Positions 27,337 through 36,285 of a stretch of 52,198 bases of DNA are shown here, in pieces (the first letter of the stretch is position 1; the number at the start of each line of letters is the position of its first letter). The notes beneath the pieces are model-generated. The model did not search any database and was not told where the DNA came from. It saw only the letters and a list, made by a program, of their open reading frames with translations. Source of the stretch: Prevotella sp. (GTDB lineage Bacteria; Bacteroidota; Bacteroidia; Bacteroidales; Bacteroidaceae); NCBI GenBank assembly GCA_017474485.1, contig JAFVHO010000189.1, positions 1 through 52,198 on the forward strand. The letters are read 5' to 3'. The translations under genes and the position numbers were made by a program.

Positions 27337-29562
27337 ATGAAACAAACATTTAAAACTGCTCTCGCCCTTGTGCTGTCAATGACATGCATGGGTTCTTGGG
27401 CACAGTTTGGAGCTCCTGCAGATCCAAACCCCAGTGTCAAATTGAAGGACGCTTACAAAGACTACTTCATGATTGGTGTAGCTCTTAATCAGCGTAACGT
27501 GAGTACGCCCGACCAGATTAATCTGGTGAAGGCTGAATTCAACAGCATCACTGCTGAGAACGACATGAAACCCGGTGAACTGCATCCCAAGGAGGGTGTA
27601 TGGAACTGGGAGAAAGCCGACAAGATTGCCAATTTCTGTCGTCAGAACGGCATCAAACTGCGTGGTCACTGCCTCTGCTGGCACTCACAGTTTGCTGACT
27701 GGATGTTTACCGACAAGAAAGGCAAGGAAGTGAAGAAGGAAGTCTTCTATGAGCGCCTGCGCGAGCACATCCACACCGTAGTAAATCGCTATAAGGATGT
27801 TGTTTATGCATGGGACGTGGTAAATGAGGCCATGGCCGACGACAACGGCGGCGGTCCGCGCTGGGGCCGTTTCGGTGGCCAAGAGCCGAGCCCGTATCGT
27901 CAGAGTCGCCACTTTAGGCTCTGCGGTGACGAGTTCATTGCCAAGGCATTCCAGTTCGCACGTGAGGCTGATCCTAACGCCCTGTTGTTCTACAACGACT
28001 ACAGCTGTGTGGACGAAGGCAAGCGCGAGCGTATATATAATATGGTAAAGAAGATGAAGGACGCTGGCGTGCCCATCGATGGTATCGGCATGCAGGGACA
28101 CTATAACATCTACTTCCCCAGTGAGGAACAACTTGAGAAGGCTATTGTGCGTTTCAAGGAGTTAGTGAAGCACATCCACATCACTGAGCTAGACATTCGT
28201 ATGAATCAGGAAATGGGTGGTCAGCTACAGTTCTCGCGTGGTGAGAATAAGCCCGTAGCTGGCTATATGAACACCATGCTGACGGACCAGTATAGTCGTA
28301 TCTTCAAGATTTTCCGCAAACATAAGGATGTCATCGACTGTGTGACCTTCTGGAACCTCGGTGACCGTGACTCTTGGCTGGGTGTCAACAATCATCCGCT
28401 GCCTTTCGACGAGAACTACAAGCCCAAGCAGGCTTACTATGCCATCAAGAACTTTGATGCCAAGCTTGACAAGGCTGTTCCCAAGGAGGACTTCGTGCCC
28501 AACCCAATGAACCAGCCCGGACAGGAGTGGCCAAAGGTAAACAGCGAGGGTTACGCTCGTTTCCGTGTTGAGGCTCCCGAGGCTAAGTCTGTTATCGTCA
28601 GCCTGGGCCTTGGCGGTCGTGGCGGTACGGTGCTGCGTAAGGATAAGGATGGCGTATGGGTAGGTACTACCGAGGGCCCGATGGATCCCGGTTTCCACTA
28701 CTACCACCTGACCATCGACGGTGGCGTGTTCAACGATCCTGGTACTCACAACTACTTCGGTTCTTGCCGCTGGGAGAGTGGTATCGAGATTCCCGCTCGC
28801 GATCAGGACTTCTACGCTTATCGCAAGGATATTCCTCATGGCAACATCCAGCAGGTAATCTTCTGGTCTGAGAGTACTGGCAAAATGCAGACTGCCAATG
28901 TATATCTGCCACCTACATACGGTAAGCTCGTAGATAAGAAAGGCAATCCCGTCAAGGAAGGTCAGAAGGGTATTCAGGAGCGCTATCCTGTGCTGTATCT
29001 CCAGCATGGTTGGGGTGAGAACGAGACTAGCTGGCCCGTACAGGGTAAGGCAGGTCTCATCATGGATAACCTGATTGCTGACGGCAAAATCAAGCCCTTC
29101 ATTGTTGTTATGGCTTATGGTCTGACCAACGACTTCAAGTTCGGTTCTATCGGCAGATTTACTGCTGAGGAGTTTGAGAAGGTGCTCATCGACGAGCTCA
29201 TTCCTCATATCGATGCCAATTTCCTGACCAAGGCCGACAAGTGGAACCGTGCTATGGCTGGTCTCTCAATGGGTGGCATGGAGACGAAGCTCATCACTCT
29301 GCGTCGTCCTGAGGTATTCGGCTACTGGGGACTGCTCAGCGGTGGTCAGTATGCTCCCGATGAAATCAAGGATCCAACTGCTGTGAAATATATCTTTGAG
29401 GGTTGCGGCTCTAAGGAGAATCCTGATGGCATCAACAAGAGTGTCGAGTCTCTGAAGGCTGCTGGCTTCAATGCCGAGGGCCTGATCTCTGAGGGTACTG
29501 CCCATGAATTCCTGACCTGGCGTCGCTGTCTCTACAAGATGGCTCAGGGCCTGTTCAAGTAA
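27337..29562 (+). CDS. xyn10D-fae1A: Bifunctional GH10 endoxylanase and CE1 feruloyl esterase
   Basis: The 741-residue protein has a Sec signal peptide (ending GSWAQ). A GH10 barrel covers residues about 30-385 and an esterase about 410-741. GH10 motifs are ENDMKPGELHP, the acid/base WDVVNEA (Glu164) and the nucleophile HITELDIRM (Glu284). The C-terminal part has a short sandwich linker (ARFRVEAPEAKSVIVSLG). The CE1 catalytic core follows, with YPVLYLQHGWGENETSW, GLSMGGMETK (Ser644) and a histidine in EGTAHEFLTW. The architecture matches Xyn10D-Fae1A of P. ruminicola, which cuts xylan and releases ferulate. It lies 70 bases after the GH3 gene. Confidence 0.93.
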   Translation: MKQTFKTALALVLSMTCMGSWAQFGAPADPNPSVKLKDAYKDYFMIGVALNQRNVSTPDQINLVKAEFNSITAENDMKPGELHPKEGVWNWEKADKIANFCRQNGIKLRGHCLCWHSQFADWMFTDKKGKEVKKEVFYERLREHIHTVVNRYKDVVYAWDVVNEAMADDNGGGPRWGRFGGQEPSPYRQSRHFRLCGDEFIAKAFQFAREADPNALLFYNDYSCVDEGKRERIYNMVKKMKDAGVPIDGIGMQGHYNIYFPSEEQLEKAIVRFKELVKHIHITELDIRMNQEMGGQLQFSRGENKPVAGYMNTMLTDQYSRIFKIFRKHKDVIDCVTFWNLGDRDSWLGVNNHPLPFDENYKPKQAYYAIKNFDAKLDKAVPKEDFVPNPMNQPGQEWPKVNSEGYARFRVEAPEAKSVIVSLGLGGRGGTVLRKDKDGVWVGTTEGPMDPGFHYYHLTIDGGVFNDPGTHNYFGSCRWESGIEIPARDQDFYAYRKDIPHGNIQQVIFWSESTGKMQTANVYLPPTYGKLVDKKGNPVKEGQKGIQERYPVLYLQHGWGENETSWPVQGKAGLIMDNLIADGKIKPFIVVMAYGLTNDFKFGSIGRFTAEEFEKVLIDELIPHIDANFLTKADKWNRAMAGLSMGGMETKLITLRRPEVFGYWGLLSGGQYAPDEIKDPTAVKYIFEGCGSKENPDGINKSVESLKAAGFNAEGLISEGTAHEFLTWRRCLYKMAQGLFK

Positions 29563-29566
29563 AATT

Positions 29567-29636
29567 TAGCAAGGACTACAGGACTAATAGGACTCTCCGC
29601 ACTGAAAATTGTCCTTCAGTCCTGTAGTCCGTTGCA
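29567..29636 (+). promoter_or_regulatory. Intercistronic stem-loop between GH10-CE1 and GH43 genes
   Basis: TAGCAAGGACTACAGGACT pairs with AGTCCTGTAGTCCGTTGCA, extended by AGGAC with GTCCT, giving a long imperfect stem. There is no T-run, so RNA processing or partial termination within the operon is more likely than a full stop. A related structure lies at 47738-47797. Confidence 0.6.
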
Positions 29637-29650
29637 AATAAATTAAATAA

Positions 29651-32530
29651 ATGACGAAGAAATTATTATCAACGATAGGTTTGTGCCTGGCTGCTATGGC
29701 GGCCATGGCACAAAACCCTTTTGTTCAGACATGGTTTACCAGTGACCCTGCACCGTTGGTTCATGACGGTACGATGTACGTCTATACCGGTCATGATGAG
29801 GACAATGCCGACTTCTTCTGGATGCAAGAGTGGCGCGTGTACTCTACCAAGGACATGGTAAACTGGCAGGACCATGGCTCGCCTTTGGCTTTGGAGAGTT
29901 TTTCATGGGCCGACGACCGTGCTTGGGCAGGACAGACCATCGAACGTGATGGTAAGTTCTACTGGTACATCTGCGCCCACTCGAAGATATCGAAGGGTAT
30001 GGCTATCGGTGTGGCAGTGAGTGATTCGCCTACAGGTCCCTTCCGTGATGCCATTGGTAAGCCATTGTTCGAGAACGGTTCATGGGACCATATCGATCCC
30101 ACCGTCATGATTGACGACGATGGTCAGGCTTGGCTCATGTGGGGTAATCCGCAATGCTATTACCTGAAGCTTAACCGCGACATGATATCGTATAGCGGCG
30201 AGTTAGGTCGTCTTGACATGACCGAGGAGGCTTTTGGCAGCCCTGCCATGAACAAGCGTGAAAAGGGTAAGAAATATAAGGATAGCTATACGGAAGGCCC
30301 TTGGATTAGGAAGGTGGACAGCTCGAAGTATAAGGTAGAGCCATCAAAGGCTTATCAGTTGCTCTATGCTGCAGGTGGTGTACCTGAGCATATCTCTTAC
30401 AGTACGGCTTCTTCGCCTACAGGTCCTTGGAAGTATGCCGGTGAGATTATGCCTTTGAGCGAAACCAAGTCGTTTACCAACCACTGCGGTGTTGCCGACT
30501 TCAACGGACACAGCTATTTCTTCTATCATACGGGTAAGTTGCCTAAGGGTGGTGGCTTTGGCCGTAGCGTAGCTGTCGAGGAGTTCAAGTATAATGCTGA
30601 TGGTAGCTTCCCCACCATTCTGCCTACGGATGAAGGTGTGAAGCCCATTGCAACGTTCGACCCCTTCCGCAAGGTGGAGGCCGAGACGATGGCTTTCTCG
30701 AGTGGTCTGAAGACTGAGCAGAATAACGAGGTGGGTGTCTACGTGACCGATATCCACAATGGCGACTATATCAAGTTGCAGAACGTGGCCTTTGGCAAGA
30801 AATACCCACGTACATTCAAGGCCCGTGTGGCCAGTGGCCTGCGTGGCGGACAGATAGAGATTCGCCTCGACAGCCTGAAGGGTCGTCTTTTAGGTACGGT
30901 GAACGTGCCTGGCACAGGCGGTTGGGAGAAGTGGCAGACTATCAATCTCGATCTGGACTACTCTACGATTAAAGACCTGAACGCGCCTTCACGCACCATT
31001 TCTGGTCTTGACTTGCCTGCCACTACCGACCTCTATTTCGTATTTACTGGTCGTAAGGGACCGAAGCTCTTCAATTTCGACTGGTGGGAAATGCAGGGAC
31101 TGGAGCAGGTAAACATGCCGTTGTTCCAGACTAAGTACACTGCCGACCCCTCACCGATGGTTGTGGGTGACACCTTGTTCTTATATACGTCGCACGATGC
31201 CTCGCCCGAGGATATCCCTGACTTGAACGAGAAGAACTCTGCAGGTTTCTTTATGTACGACTGGCTGTTGTGGTCTACCACCGATATGGTGAACTGGACC
31301 GAACACGGTGCAGTGGCTTCGCTGAAAGACTTCTCTTGGCGTTCGCGTGAAAATGGTGCTTGGGCCATCCAGACAGTTGAACGTAATGGAAAGTACTATC
31401 TCTATGCACCTCTGCATGGTCATGGTATTGGTGTGTTGGTAGCTGACTCGCCCTACGGACCTTTCAAAGATCCCCTTGGCGAACCCCTTGTATGGCAGAA
31501 AGAGCACTGGGAGGACATCGATCCCTCTGTGTTTATCGACGATGATGGTCAGGCCTATATGTATTGGGGCAATCCCTATGTCTATTACATCAAGCTTAAC
31601 GAGGATATGATCTCGACCAGTGGCGACATCAATGTGCTTAATCCCCAGAATGGTGTGATGCGTCCCGTCAAGGAGAATGGTGCTAAGATTAATCTTCGTG
31701 CCCCCTGGAGCCAGAAAGCCAATTGGGCTATTCAGCACTATCAGGAAGGACCATGGTTCTACAAGCGCAATGGCCACTACTACCTTGGCTTTGCCAGCAC
31801 CTGTTGTCCTGAGGCTTTGGGCTATGCTATGAGTGACTCGCCTACGGGTCCATGGGTAGAGAAAGGTTACATCATGCGTCCTACTGAGCGCGATCGCGGT
31901 AACCATCCGGGCATCTGCGACTTCAAAGGTCATAGCTACGTTTTCGGACAGAATTACGACTTGATGCATCTCGAGACTTTCCAGCACCATGAGCGCCGCT
32001 CAGTGTCTGCACAGGAGATAACCTACAATGCCGATGGTACTATTCAGGAGATTCCTTACTGGCTTGACCAACAGCCGATGAAACAGCTTCAGTGGCTCAA
32101 CCCTTACCGTCGTGTGGAGGCTGAGACTATGGCCTGGGGCTTTGGCTTGAAGTCGGCCAAGATGGGCATCGAGAATACGGGTGTCGTCAAAGATATGCCT
32201 GAGTCTGTTGGTAAGAAGAATATGTATATTTTCGATATCAATGATGGTGAGTATATCCGTCTACGTGGTGTCGACTTCGGCAGCAAGGGTGCCAAGCAGT
32301 TCAGTATCATTGCCGCAGCCGCTGCTAAGGCAGGTTGCACTGTGACGTTGCGCCTGAACAGCCAGGATGGTCCCGTCATTGGTACGGCCACCGTCAAGAG
32401 CACAGGTTCTGTCGACAAGTACAAGTCCTTCAGCACGAAGGTTGCTGGTGCCACTGGTGTCCACGATCTCTATATTTGTTTCAGCAATGCCCAGGGGGAC
32501 GTTCGTCTCGACTGGTGGCAGTTTAAGTGA
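29651..32530 (+). CDS. Two-catalytic-domain GH43 with two CBM6-like modules
   Basis: The 959-residue protein repeats a GH43-CBM6 unit twice. After a signal peptide ending AAMAQ, the first GH43 (residues about 25-335) carries Asp32 in TSDPAPL, a second Asp in HIDPTVMIDDDGQ and Glu in YTEGPWIRK. A CBM6-like module follows (about 339-485, KVEAETMAFSSG to FNFDWWEM). The second GH43 (about 490-815) has TADPSPMV, DIDPSVFIDDDGQ and YQEGPWFYK, and is followed by a second CBM6-like module (about 817-959, RVEAETMAWGFG to LDWWQFK). All three catalytic acids are visible in both domains. GH43s release arabinofuranose or xylose; different specificities of the two domains are possible. Its signal peptide nearly equals that of the next gene. 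Confidence 0.88.
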   Translation: MTKKLLSTIGLCLAAMAAMAQNPFVQTWFTSDPAPLVHDGTMYVYTGHDEDNADFFWMQEWRVYSTKDMVNWQDHGSPLALESFSWADDRAWAGQTIERDGKFYWYICAHSKISKGMAIGVAVSDSPTGPFRDAIGKPLFENGSWDHIDPTVMIDDDGQAWLMWGNPQCYYLKLNRDMISYSGELGRLDMTEEAFGSPAMNKREKGKKYKDSYTEGPWIRKVDSSKYKVEPSKAYQLLYAAGGVPEHISYSTASSPTGPWKYAGEIMPLSETKSFTNHCGVADFNGHSYFFYHTGKLPKGGGFGRSVAVEEFKYNADGSFPTILPTDEGVKPIATFDPFRKVEAETMAFSSGLKTEQNNEVGVYVTDIHNGDYIKLQNVAFGKKYPRTFKARVASGLRGGQIEIRLDSLKGRLLGTVNVPGTGGWEKWQTINLDLDYSTIKDLNAPSRTISGLDLPATTDLYFVFTGRKGPKLFNFDWWEMQGLEQVNMPLFQTKYTADPSPMVVGDTLFLYTSHDASPEDIPDLNEKNSAGFFMYDWLLWSTTDMVNWTEHGAVASLKDFSWRSRENGAWAIQTVERNGKYYLYAPLHGHGIGVLVADSPYGPFKDPLGEPLVWQKEHWEDIDPSVFIDDDGQAYMYWGNPYVYYIKLNEDMISTSGDINVLNPQNGVMRPVKENGAKINLRAPWSQKANWAIQHYQEGPWFYKRNGHYYLGFASTCCPEALGYAMSDSPTGPWVEKGYIMRPTERDRGNHPGICDFKGHSYVFGQNYDLMHLETFQHHERRSVSAQEITYNADGTIQEIPYWLDQQPMKQLQWLNPYRRVEAETMAWGFGLKSAKMGIENTGVVKDMPESVGKKNMYIFDINDGEYIRLRGVDFGSKGAKQFSIIAAAAAKAGCTVTLRLNSQDGPVIGTATVKSTGSVDKYKSFSTKVAGATGVHDLYICFSNAQGDVRLDWWQFK

Positions 32531-32553
32531 AAAATGAAAAGTGAAAATCAACT

Positions 32554-34668
32554 ATGAAGAAAACATTATTATCAATTATTGGACTGTGTCTGGCTGCTAC
32601 GGCAGCCATGGCGCAGAATCCCGTCATCCGCGACCTATTCTCGGCTGACCCTACCGCGCGTGTATTTAATAATAAGGTGTACCTGTATCCTTCGCATGAC
32701 ATTGTGCCACCTGCCGGACAGCGTCAGGATTGGTTCTGCATGGAAGACTACCATGTCTTCTCGTCAGAGAATTTGACCGATTGGACAGACCACGGTGTCA
32801 TCGTGACCCAGAACAAGGTGCCTTGGGTGCGCCCAGACTCTTATTCCATGTGGGCTCCCGACTGTGTCGAGCGCAATGGCAAGTACTATTTCTATTTCCC
32901 CTCATCACCTAAGGGGGGAATGCGAGGCTTCGGTGTCGGTGTGGCTGTAGCCGACCGTCCTGAGGGACCGTTCGTCTGTGAGCCCGAGGCTATCAAGGGT
33001 GTTAACGGTATCGACCCCTGTGTACTGCTGGCTTCCGATGGTAACGCCTACCTTTTTTGGGGCAATGGCCGCTGTGCCAAGTTGAAGCCCAATATGAAGG
33101 AACTGGCTGACGACAATCCCAAGTCAACAGTTAAGTTTGGCAATCGTGAAATGGAAATGATTGGCGTCAACTGTCTTGAAGGTCTGCCCAGCCGTCAGGC
33201 TGAGGGTCCCTTCGCTTTTGAGGCTAACGGCTGGTATTACCTCACATATCCTTATGTGCGCGAGAATACTGAAGTCCTCGGCTACGCTATGAGTAAGAAC
33301 CCCATGGGTCCCTACGAGTATAAGGGCCTTATTATGGCCGAGCATCCCAATGGCTGCTGGACGAATCATCACAGTATTATCAACTACAAGGGTCAGTGGT
33401 ACCTGTTCTATCACACCAATTTCTTCTCACCTCGTGACGATAAGCGTCGTTCCGTATGTATCGAGAAGCTGGCCTTCAATGCTGACGGTACTATCAAGGA
33501 GGTCAAGGAGACCATGCGTGGTGTAGGTATTAATCAGGCTACTGAGAAAATTGAGATTGACCGCTACAGCAACGCTTCCGATGGCGTGACTACCGCACAT
33601 GTTGACACCACCCGTGCTTTTAGCGGTGATTATGCCTCTATTCCTGCCAAGGGTTGGATGCGTTATGCTGACGTGGACTTCAGCTGTCTCTATGATGGCT
33701 ATATGATGATCAGTGCCAAGGCCAGTGGCGACACCGAGTTCTGCCTCCGCGAGGGTAGTGCTAAGGGCAAGGTCATTGCTCGTGTCAAAATGGCTGTCAC
33801 GCCTCCTGAGCAGCCTGCCGGAGGTCAAGGTGGTGGCATGATGATGCGTTTCCGTCGCGACATGCGCAATCAGTGGCTCACCCAGACCGTTACTTTGGAC
33901 TACGTGCCCAAAGGTGTGGCTGACATCGTTGTTACCAACGAAGGTCCTGGCGAACTGGGTGTTGACTGGGTACAGTTCAAGAACCGTCCTAAGTACTTCA
34001 AGGCGGCTACTGCTACGCCTGCTACACCTGACAGTGAAGGCTTCATCCGTCGCTGGACATTGCTCGAGCCTATCGACAAGCCCAACAGCGGCAATACCGT
34101 ATTCACCGACTCTTACCTACGCGAGCATTTCAACCGCGAATACTTCAAGGGTCAGCAGACCATTCTGCCTAAGGACGGTCAGAAGGTGAAGGCTGAGTTC
34201 AAACAGGAGCAGGCTCCCGCAGGCTTCGGTCGTGGCATGCAGCAGGCTCCCGCACAGCCCGAGGTGAAGACCGTTAAGCAGACACTGACCTGGCATGCAC
34301 TGGATAGCGAGAACTTCAATGTCAAGCTGTTCCGCTTTGCTGAGAAGTATGGCTCTAAGGTCTATGGCGTACTCTTCTGGGGTGTCACCATCATCGACTG
34401 CCCTGAGGATATCGAGAACGTCCGTTTGGCCGTTGGTTCTAATTCAGCCTCTATGTGGTGGCTCAATGGCGAGGAGGTACTGCTGATGAGTGGTGACCGC
34501 CGTATGGTAAAGGATGACTGCATGTCGCGTCGTCTCACCCTGAAGAAGGGCCGTAACGTTCTGCGTGGTGCCGTCATCAATGGCCCTGGCATGAGCGACT
34601 TTTGTGTTCGCTTCCTCGACGAGAAAGGTAACCCTGTAACTAACTATACCATTATAAACAGCAAATAA
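32554..34668 (+). CDS. GH43 glycosidase with CBM6-like module and unassigned C-terminal domain
   Basis: The 704-residue protein has a signal peptide (ending ATAAMAQ). A GH43 domain follows (residues about 25-325) with FSADPTARVF, GIDPCVLLASDG and AEGPFAFEANG supplying the three acids. A CBM6-like module covers about 330-475 (ending GVDWVQFK). The last 220 residues contain HALDSENFNVKLFRFAEKYG, GVLFWGVTIIDCPEDIENVR and MWWLNGEEVLLMSGDRRM. These suggest a jelly-roll fold of the kind found in some sialidase- or galactosidase-linked modules, but I cannot name a family. The catalytic part resembles the cytoplasmic GH43 at 48923, so a beta-xylosidase or arabinofuranosidase role is likely. It starts 23 bases after the preceding GH43 gene. 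Confidence 0.84.
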   Translation: MKKTLLSIIGLCLAATAAMAQNPVIRDLFSADPTARVFNNKVYLYPSHDIVPPAGQRQDWFCMEDYHVFSSENLTDWTDHGVIVTQNKVPWVRPDSYSMWAPDCVERNGKYYFYFPSSPKGGMRGFGVGVAVADRPEGPFVCEPEAIKGVNGIDPCVLLASDGNAYLFWGNGRCAKLKPNMKELADDNPKSTVKFGNREMEMIGVNCLEGLPSRQAEGPFAFEANGWYYLTYPYVRENTEVLGYAMSKNPMGPYEYKGLIMAEHPNGCWTNHHSIINYKGQWYLFYHTNFFSPRDDKRRSVCIEKLAFNADGTIKEVKETMRGVGINQATEKIEIDRYSNASDGVTTAHVDTTRAFSGDYASIPAKGWMRYADVDFSCLYDGYMMISAKASGDTEFCLREGSAKGKVIARVKMAVTPPEQPAGGQGGGMMMRFRRDMRNQWLTQTVTLDYVPKGVADIVVTNEGPGELGVDWVQFKNRPKYFKAATATPATPDSEGFIRRWTLLEPIDKPNSGNTVFTDSYLREHFNREYFKGQQTILPKDGQKVKAEFKQEQAPAGFGRGMQQAPAQPEVKTVKQTLTWHALDSENFNVKLFRFAEKYGSKVYGVLFWGVTIIDCPEDIENVRLAVGSNSASMWWLNGEEVLLMSGDRRMVKDDCMSRRLTLKKGRNVLRGAVINGPGMSDFCVRFLDEKGNPVTNYTIINSK

Positions 34669-34671
34669 ACT

Positions 34672-36117
34672 ATGCAACGTCTACATACAATCCTTGCGGC
34701 ACTGGCTATAGCTACAGCCGCAAATGCACAAATCGGACAACCGTTTATTCACGATCCATCAACTATCGCTGAGTGCGAAGGCAAGTATTATACCTTTGGC
34801 ACAGGTGGTGGCGGCCTTATCTCTGAGGATGGCTGGAGCTGGCACAGTGGCGCCGAGCGCCCTGGTGGCGGTGCAGCTCCCGACGTCATTAAGGTTGGCG
34901 ACCGTTACCTCTGCATCTATGGTGCCACTGGTGGTGGCCTGGGTGGTGGCCATAGTGGCCGCATTCTTACCATGTGGAACAAGACTCTTGACCCCAAGTC
35001 GCCCGACTTTAAGTGGTCTACTGCTGTCGAGGTCTGCGCCAGCGACGGTATGGAGGATCAGGATGCCATCGACCCAGGTGTATTGCTAGATCCCACGACA
35101 GGTCGTATGTGGGTCAGCTACGGTACCTATTTCGGCACCATTCGTCTTATCGAGCTCGATCCCAAGACAGGTTTCCGTGTCAAGGGTAACAAGGAGAAGG
35201 ACATCGCTATTGACTGTGAGGCTACTGACCTCATCTACAAGGATGGCTGGTATTATCTGTTGGGCACCCACGGCACCTGTTGCGACGGTGTGAACTCTAC
35301 CTATAACATCGTGGTAGGCCGTTCGCGCTCTGTTGAAGGTCCCTATATCGATAACGTAGGTCGCGACATGTTCCACGGTGGTGGTCGTATGGTCATCGCT
35401 GCAGGCAACCGTAAGACTGGTGCTGGACACTTTGGACGCACCATCCTTGACGAGGGTGTTGAAATTATGTCGTTCCACTGGGAGGCTGACTTCGACCAGG
35501 GTGGTCGTTCCACATTGGCCATCCATCCCCTGCTGTGGAAGAACGGCTGGCCCTACGCTGGCGAGCAGGTGAAAGCTGGCATGTATGCCATACTGAGCGA
35601 GCGCCGCGGCTATTCACTCGAATTGGGTGTTGACTTCGTTCGCATGAATGTGGCCCGTGCTGGCGGCTTTGGTCGTCCTCAGGCCAATGCAGCGCCTCCT
35701 CAGCCCGTTGCTGAACAGACACTGGCCCAGGTACAGGGCTCATGGCCCGCTGGCGATATTGCCGTTCGTTGCAGCGACTACATGTTCCGTCCTTGGCAGA
35801 AGTGGGAGCTGGCAACCACGGGTAAGGGCACTATTGCCGGACCACTCTTCGTTATCCGTATCGCAGGCACAAATCGTGCTCTGACGGCTACTGCCGACCT
35901 CGAACTGACCACTAAGGAGTTTGCTAATCTTGACGAGCAGCTCTGGCGCGTCGAGCAGCTTACCGACGGTACTTACCGCATCATGCCTTACGCCATTCCT
36001 GGTCAGGGTAAGAACCAGAAGTACTGCATCTACTCAGCAGGCGACTCAACACCTACACTGGCCGAATACGACTTCAAGAGCGACAATTCCAAGTGGAACC
36101 TGCGCCTTGAGAAGTAA
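34672..36117 (+). CDS. GH43-family arabinanase-like enzyme with C-terminal binding region
   Basis: The 481-residue product starts 3 bases after the preceding stop. A signal peptide (ending TAANAQ) precedes a five-bladed-propeller GH43 domain with FIHDPSTIAECEGKYYTF, QDAIDPGVLLDPTTGRMW and CEATDLIYKDGWYYLLGTHG, which provide the expected Asp, Asp and Glu. GTHGTCCDGVNSTYNIVVGRS is typical of arabinan endo-1,5-arabinosidase-like GH43 proteins. After residue about 345 a Pro/Ala/Gln-rich linker leads to a C-terminal region (ALTATADLELTTKEF, QLWRVEQLTDGTYRI) that resembles a ricin-type trefoil. It ends the operon before a terminator. Removal of arabinose side chains is the probable task. Confidence 0.84.
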   Translation: MQRLHTILAALAIATAANAQIGQPFIHDPSTIAECEGKYYTFGTGGGGLISEDGWSWHSGAERPGGGAAPDVIKVGDRYLCIYGATGGGLGGGHSGRILTMWNKTLDPKSPDFKWSTAVEVCASDGMEDQDAIDPGVLLDPTTGRMWVSYGTYFGTIRLIELDPKTGFRVKGNKEKDIAIDCEATDLIYKDGWYYLLGTHGTCCDGVNSTYNIVVGRSRSVEGPYIDNVGRDMFHGGGRMVIAAGNRKTGAGHFGRTILDEGVEIMSFHWEADFDQGGRSTLAIHPLLWKNGWPYAGEQVKAGMYAILSERRGYSLELGVDFVRMNVARAGGFGRPQANAAPPQPVAEQTLAQVQGSWPAGDIAVRCSDYMFRPWQKWELATTGKGTIAGPLFVIRIAGTNRALTATADLELTTKEFANLDEQLWRVEQLTDGTYRIMPYAIPGQGKNQKYCIYSAGDSTPTLAEYDFKSDNSKWNLRLEK

Positions 36118-36142
36118 TCTGAATTCCGATTGAATATAATCA

Positions 36143-36183
36143 ATGAGGGTGTGTCAACATTTGATATGACACGCCCTCATTTC
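36143..36183 (+). terminator. Intrinsic terminator of the large enzyme operon
   Basis: ATGAGGGTGTGTCA at 36143-36156 pairs with TGACACGCCCTCAT at 36167-36180 (one wobble) around a 10-base loop, followed by TTCTGTTT. Same core as the terminator at 11338. Confidence 0.85.
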
Positions 36184-36229
36184 TGTTTGCCAGCTGTCTT
36201 ACGTTCTCTTATCACGAGTCTTTGTTTAT

Positions 36230-36262
36230 AAAAAAATCGGTGCATCCATTGGGTGCACCGAC
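36230..36262 (-). terminator. Intrinsic terminator of the 36286 lipoprotein gene
   Basis: On the minus strand TCGGTGCACCC pairs with GGATGCACCGA around a 3-base loop, followed by TTTTTTTAT. It lies just past the stop of the minus-strand gene and faces the plus-strand terminator at 36143. Confidence 0.85.
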
Positions 36263-36285
36263 TCTTTATAATAGAGTTTTGATAA

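Noticed and set aside
28225-29208. A 327-codon open frame antisense to the GH10-CE1 gene
   Set aside because: The plus strand encodes a complete enzyme with all catalytic motifs; the antisense frame has none and no start signals.
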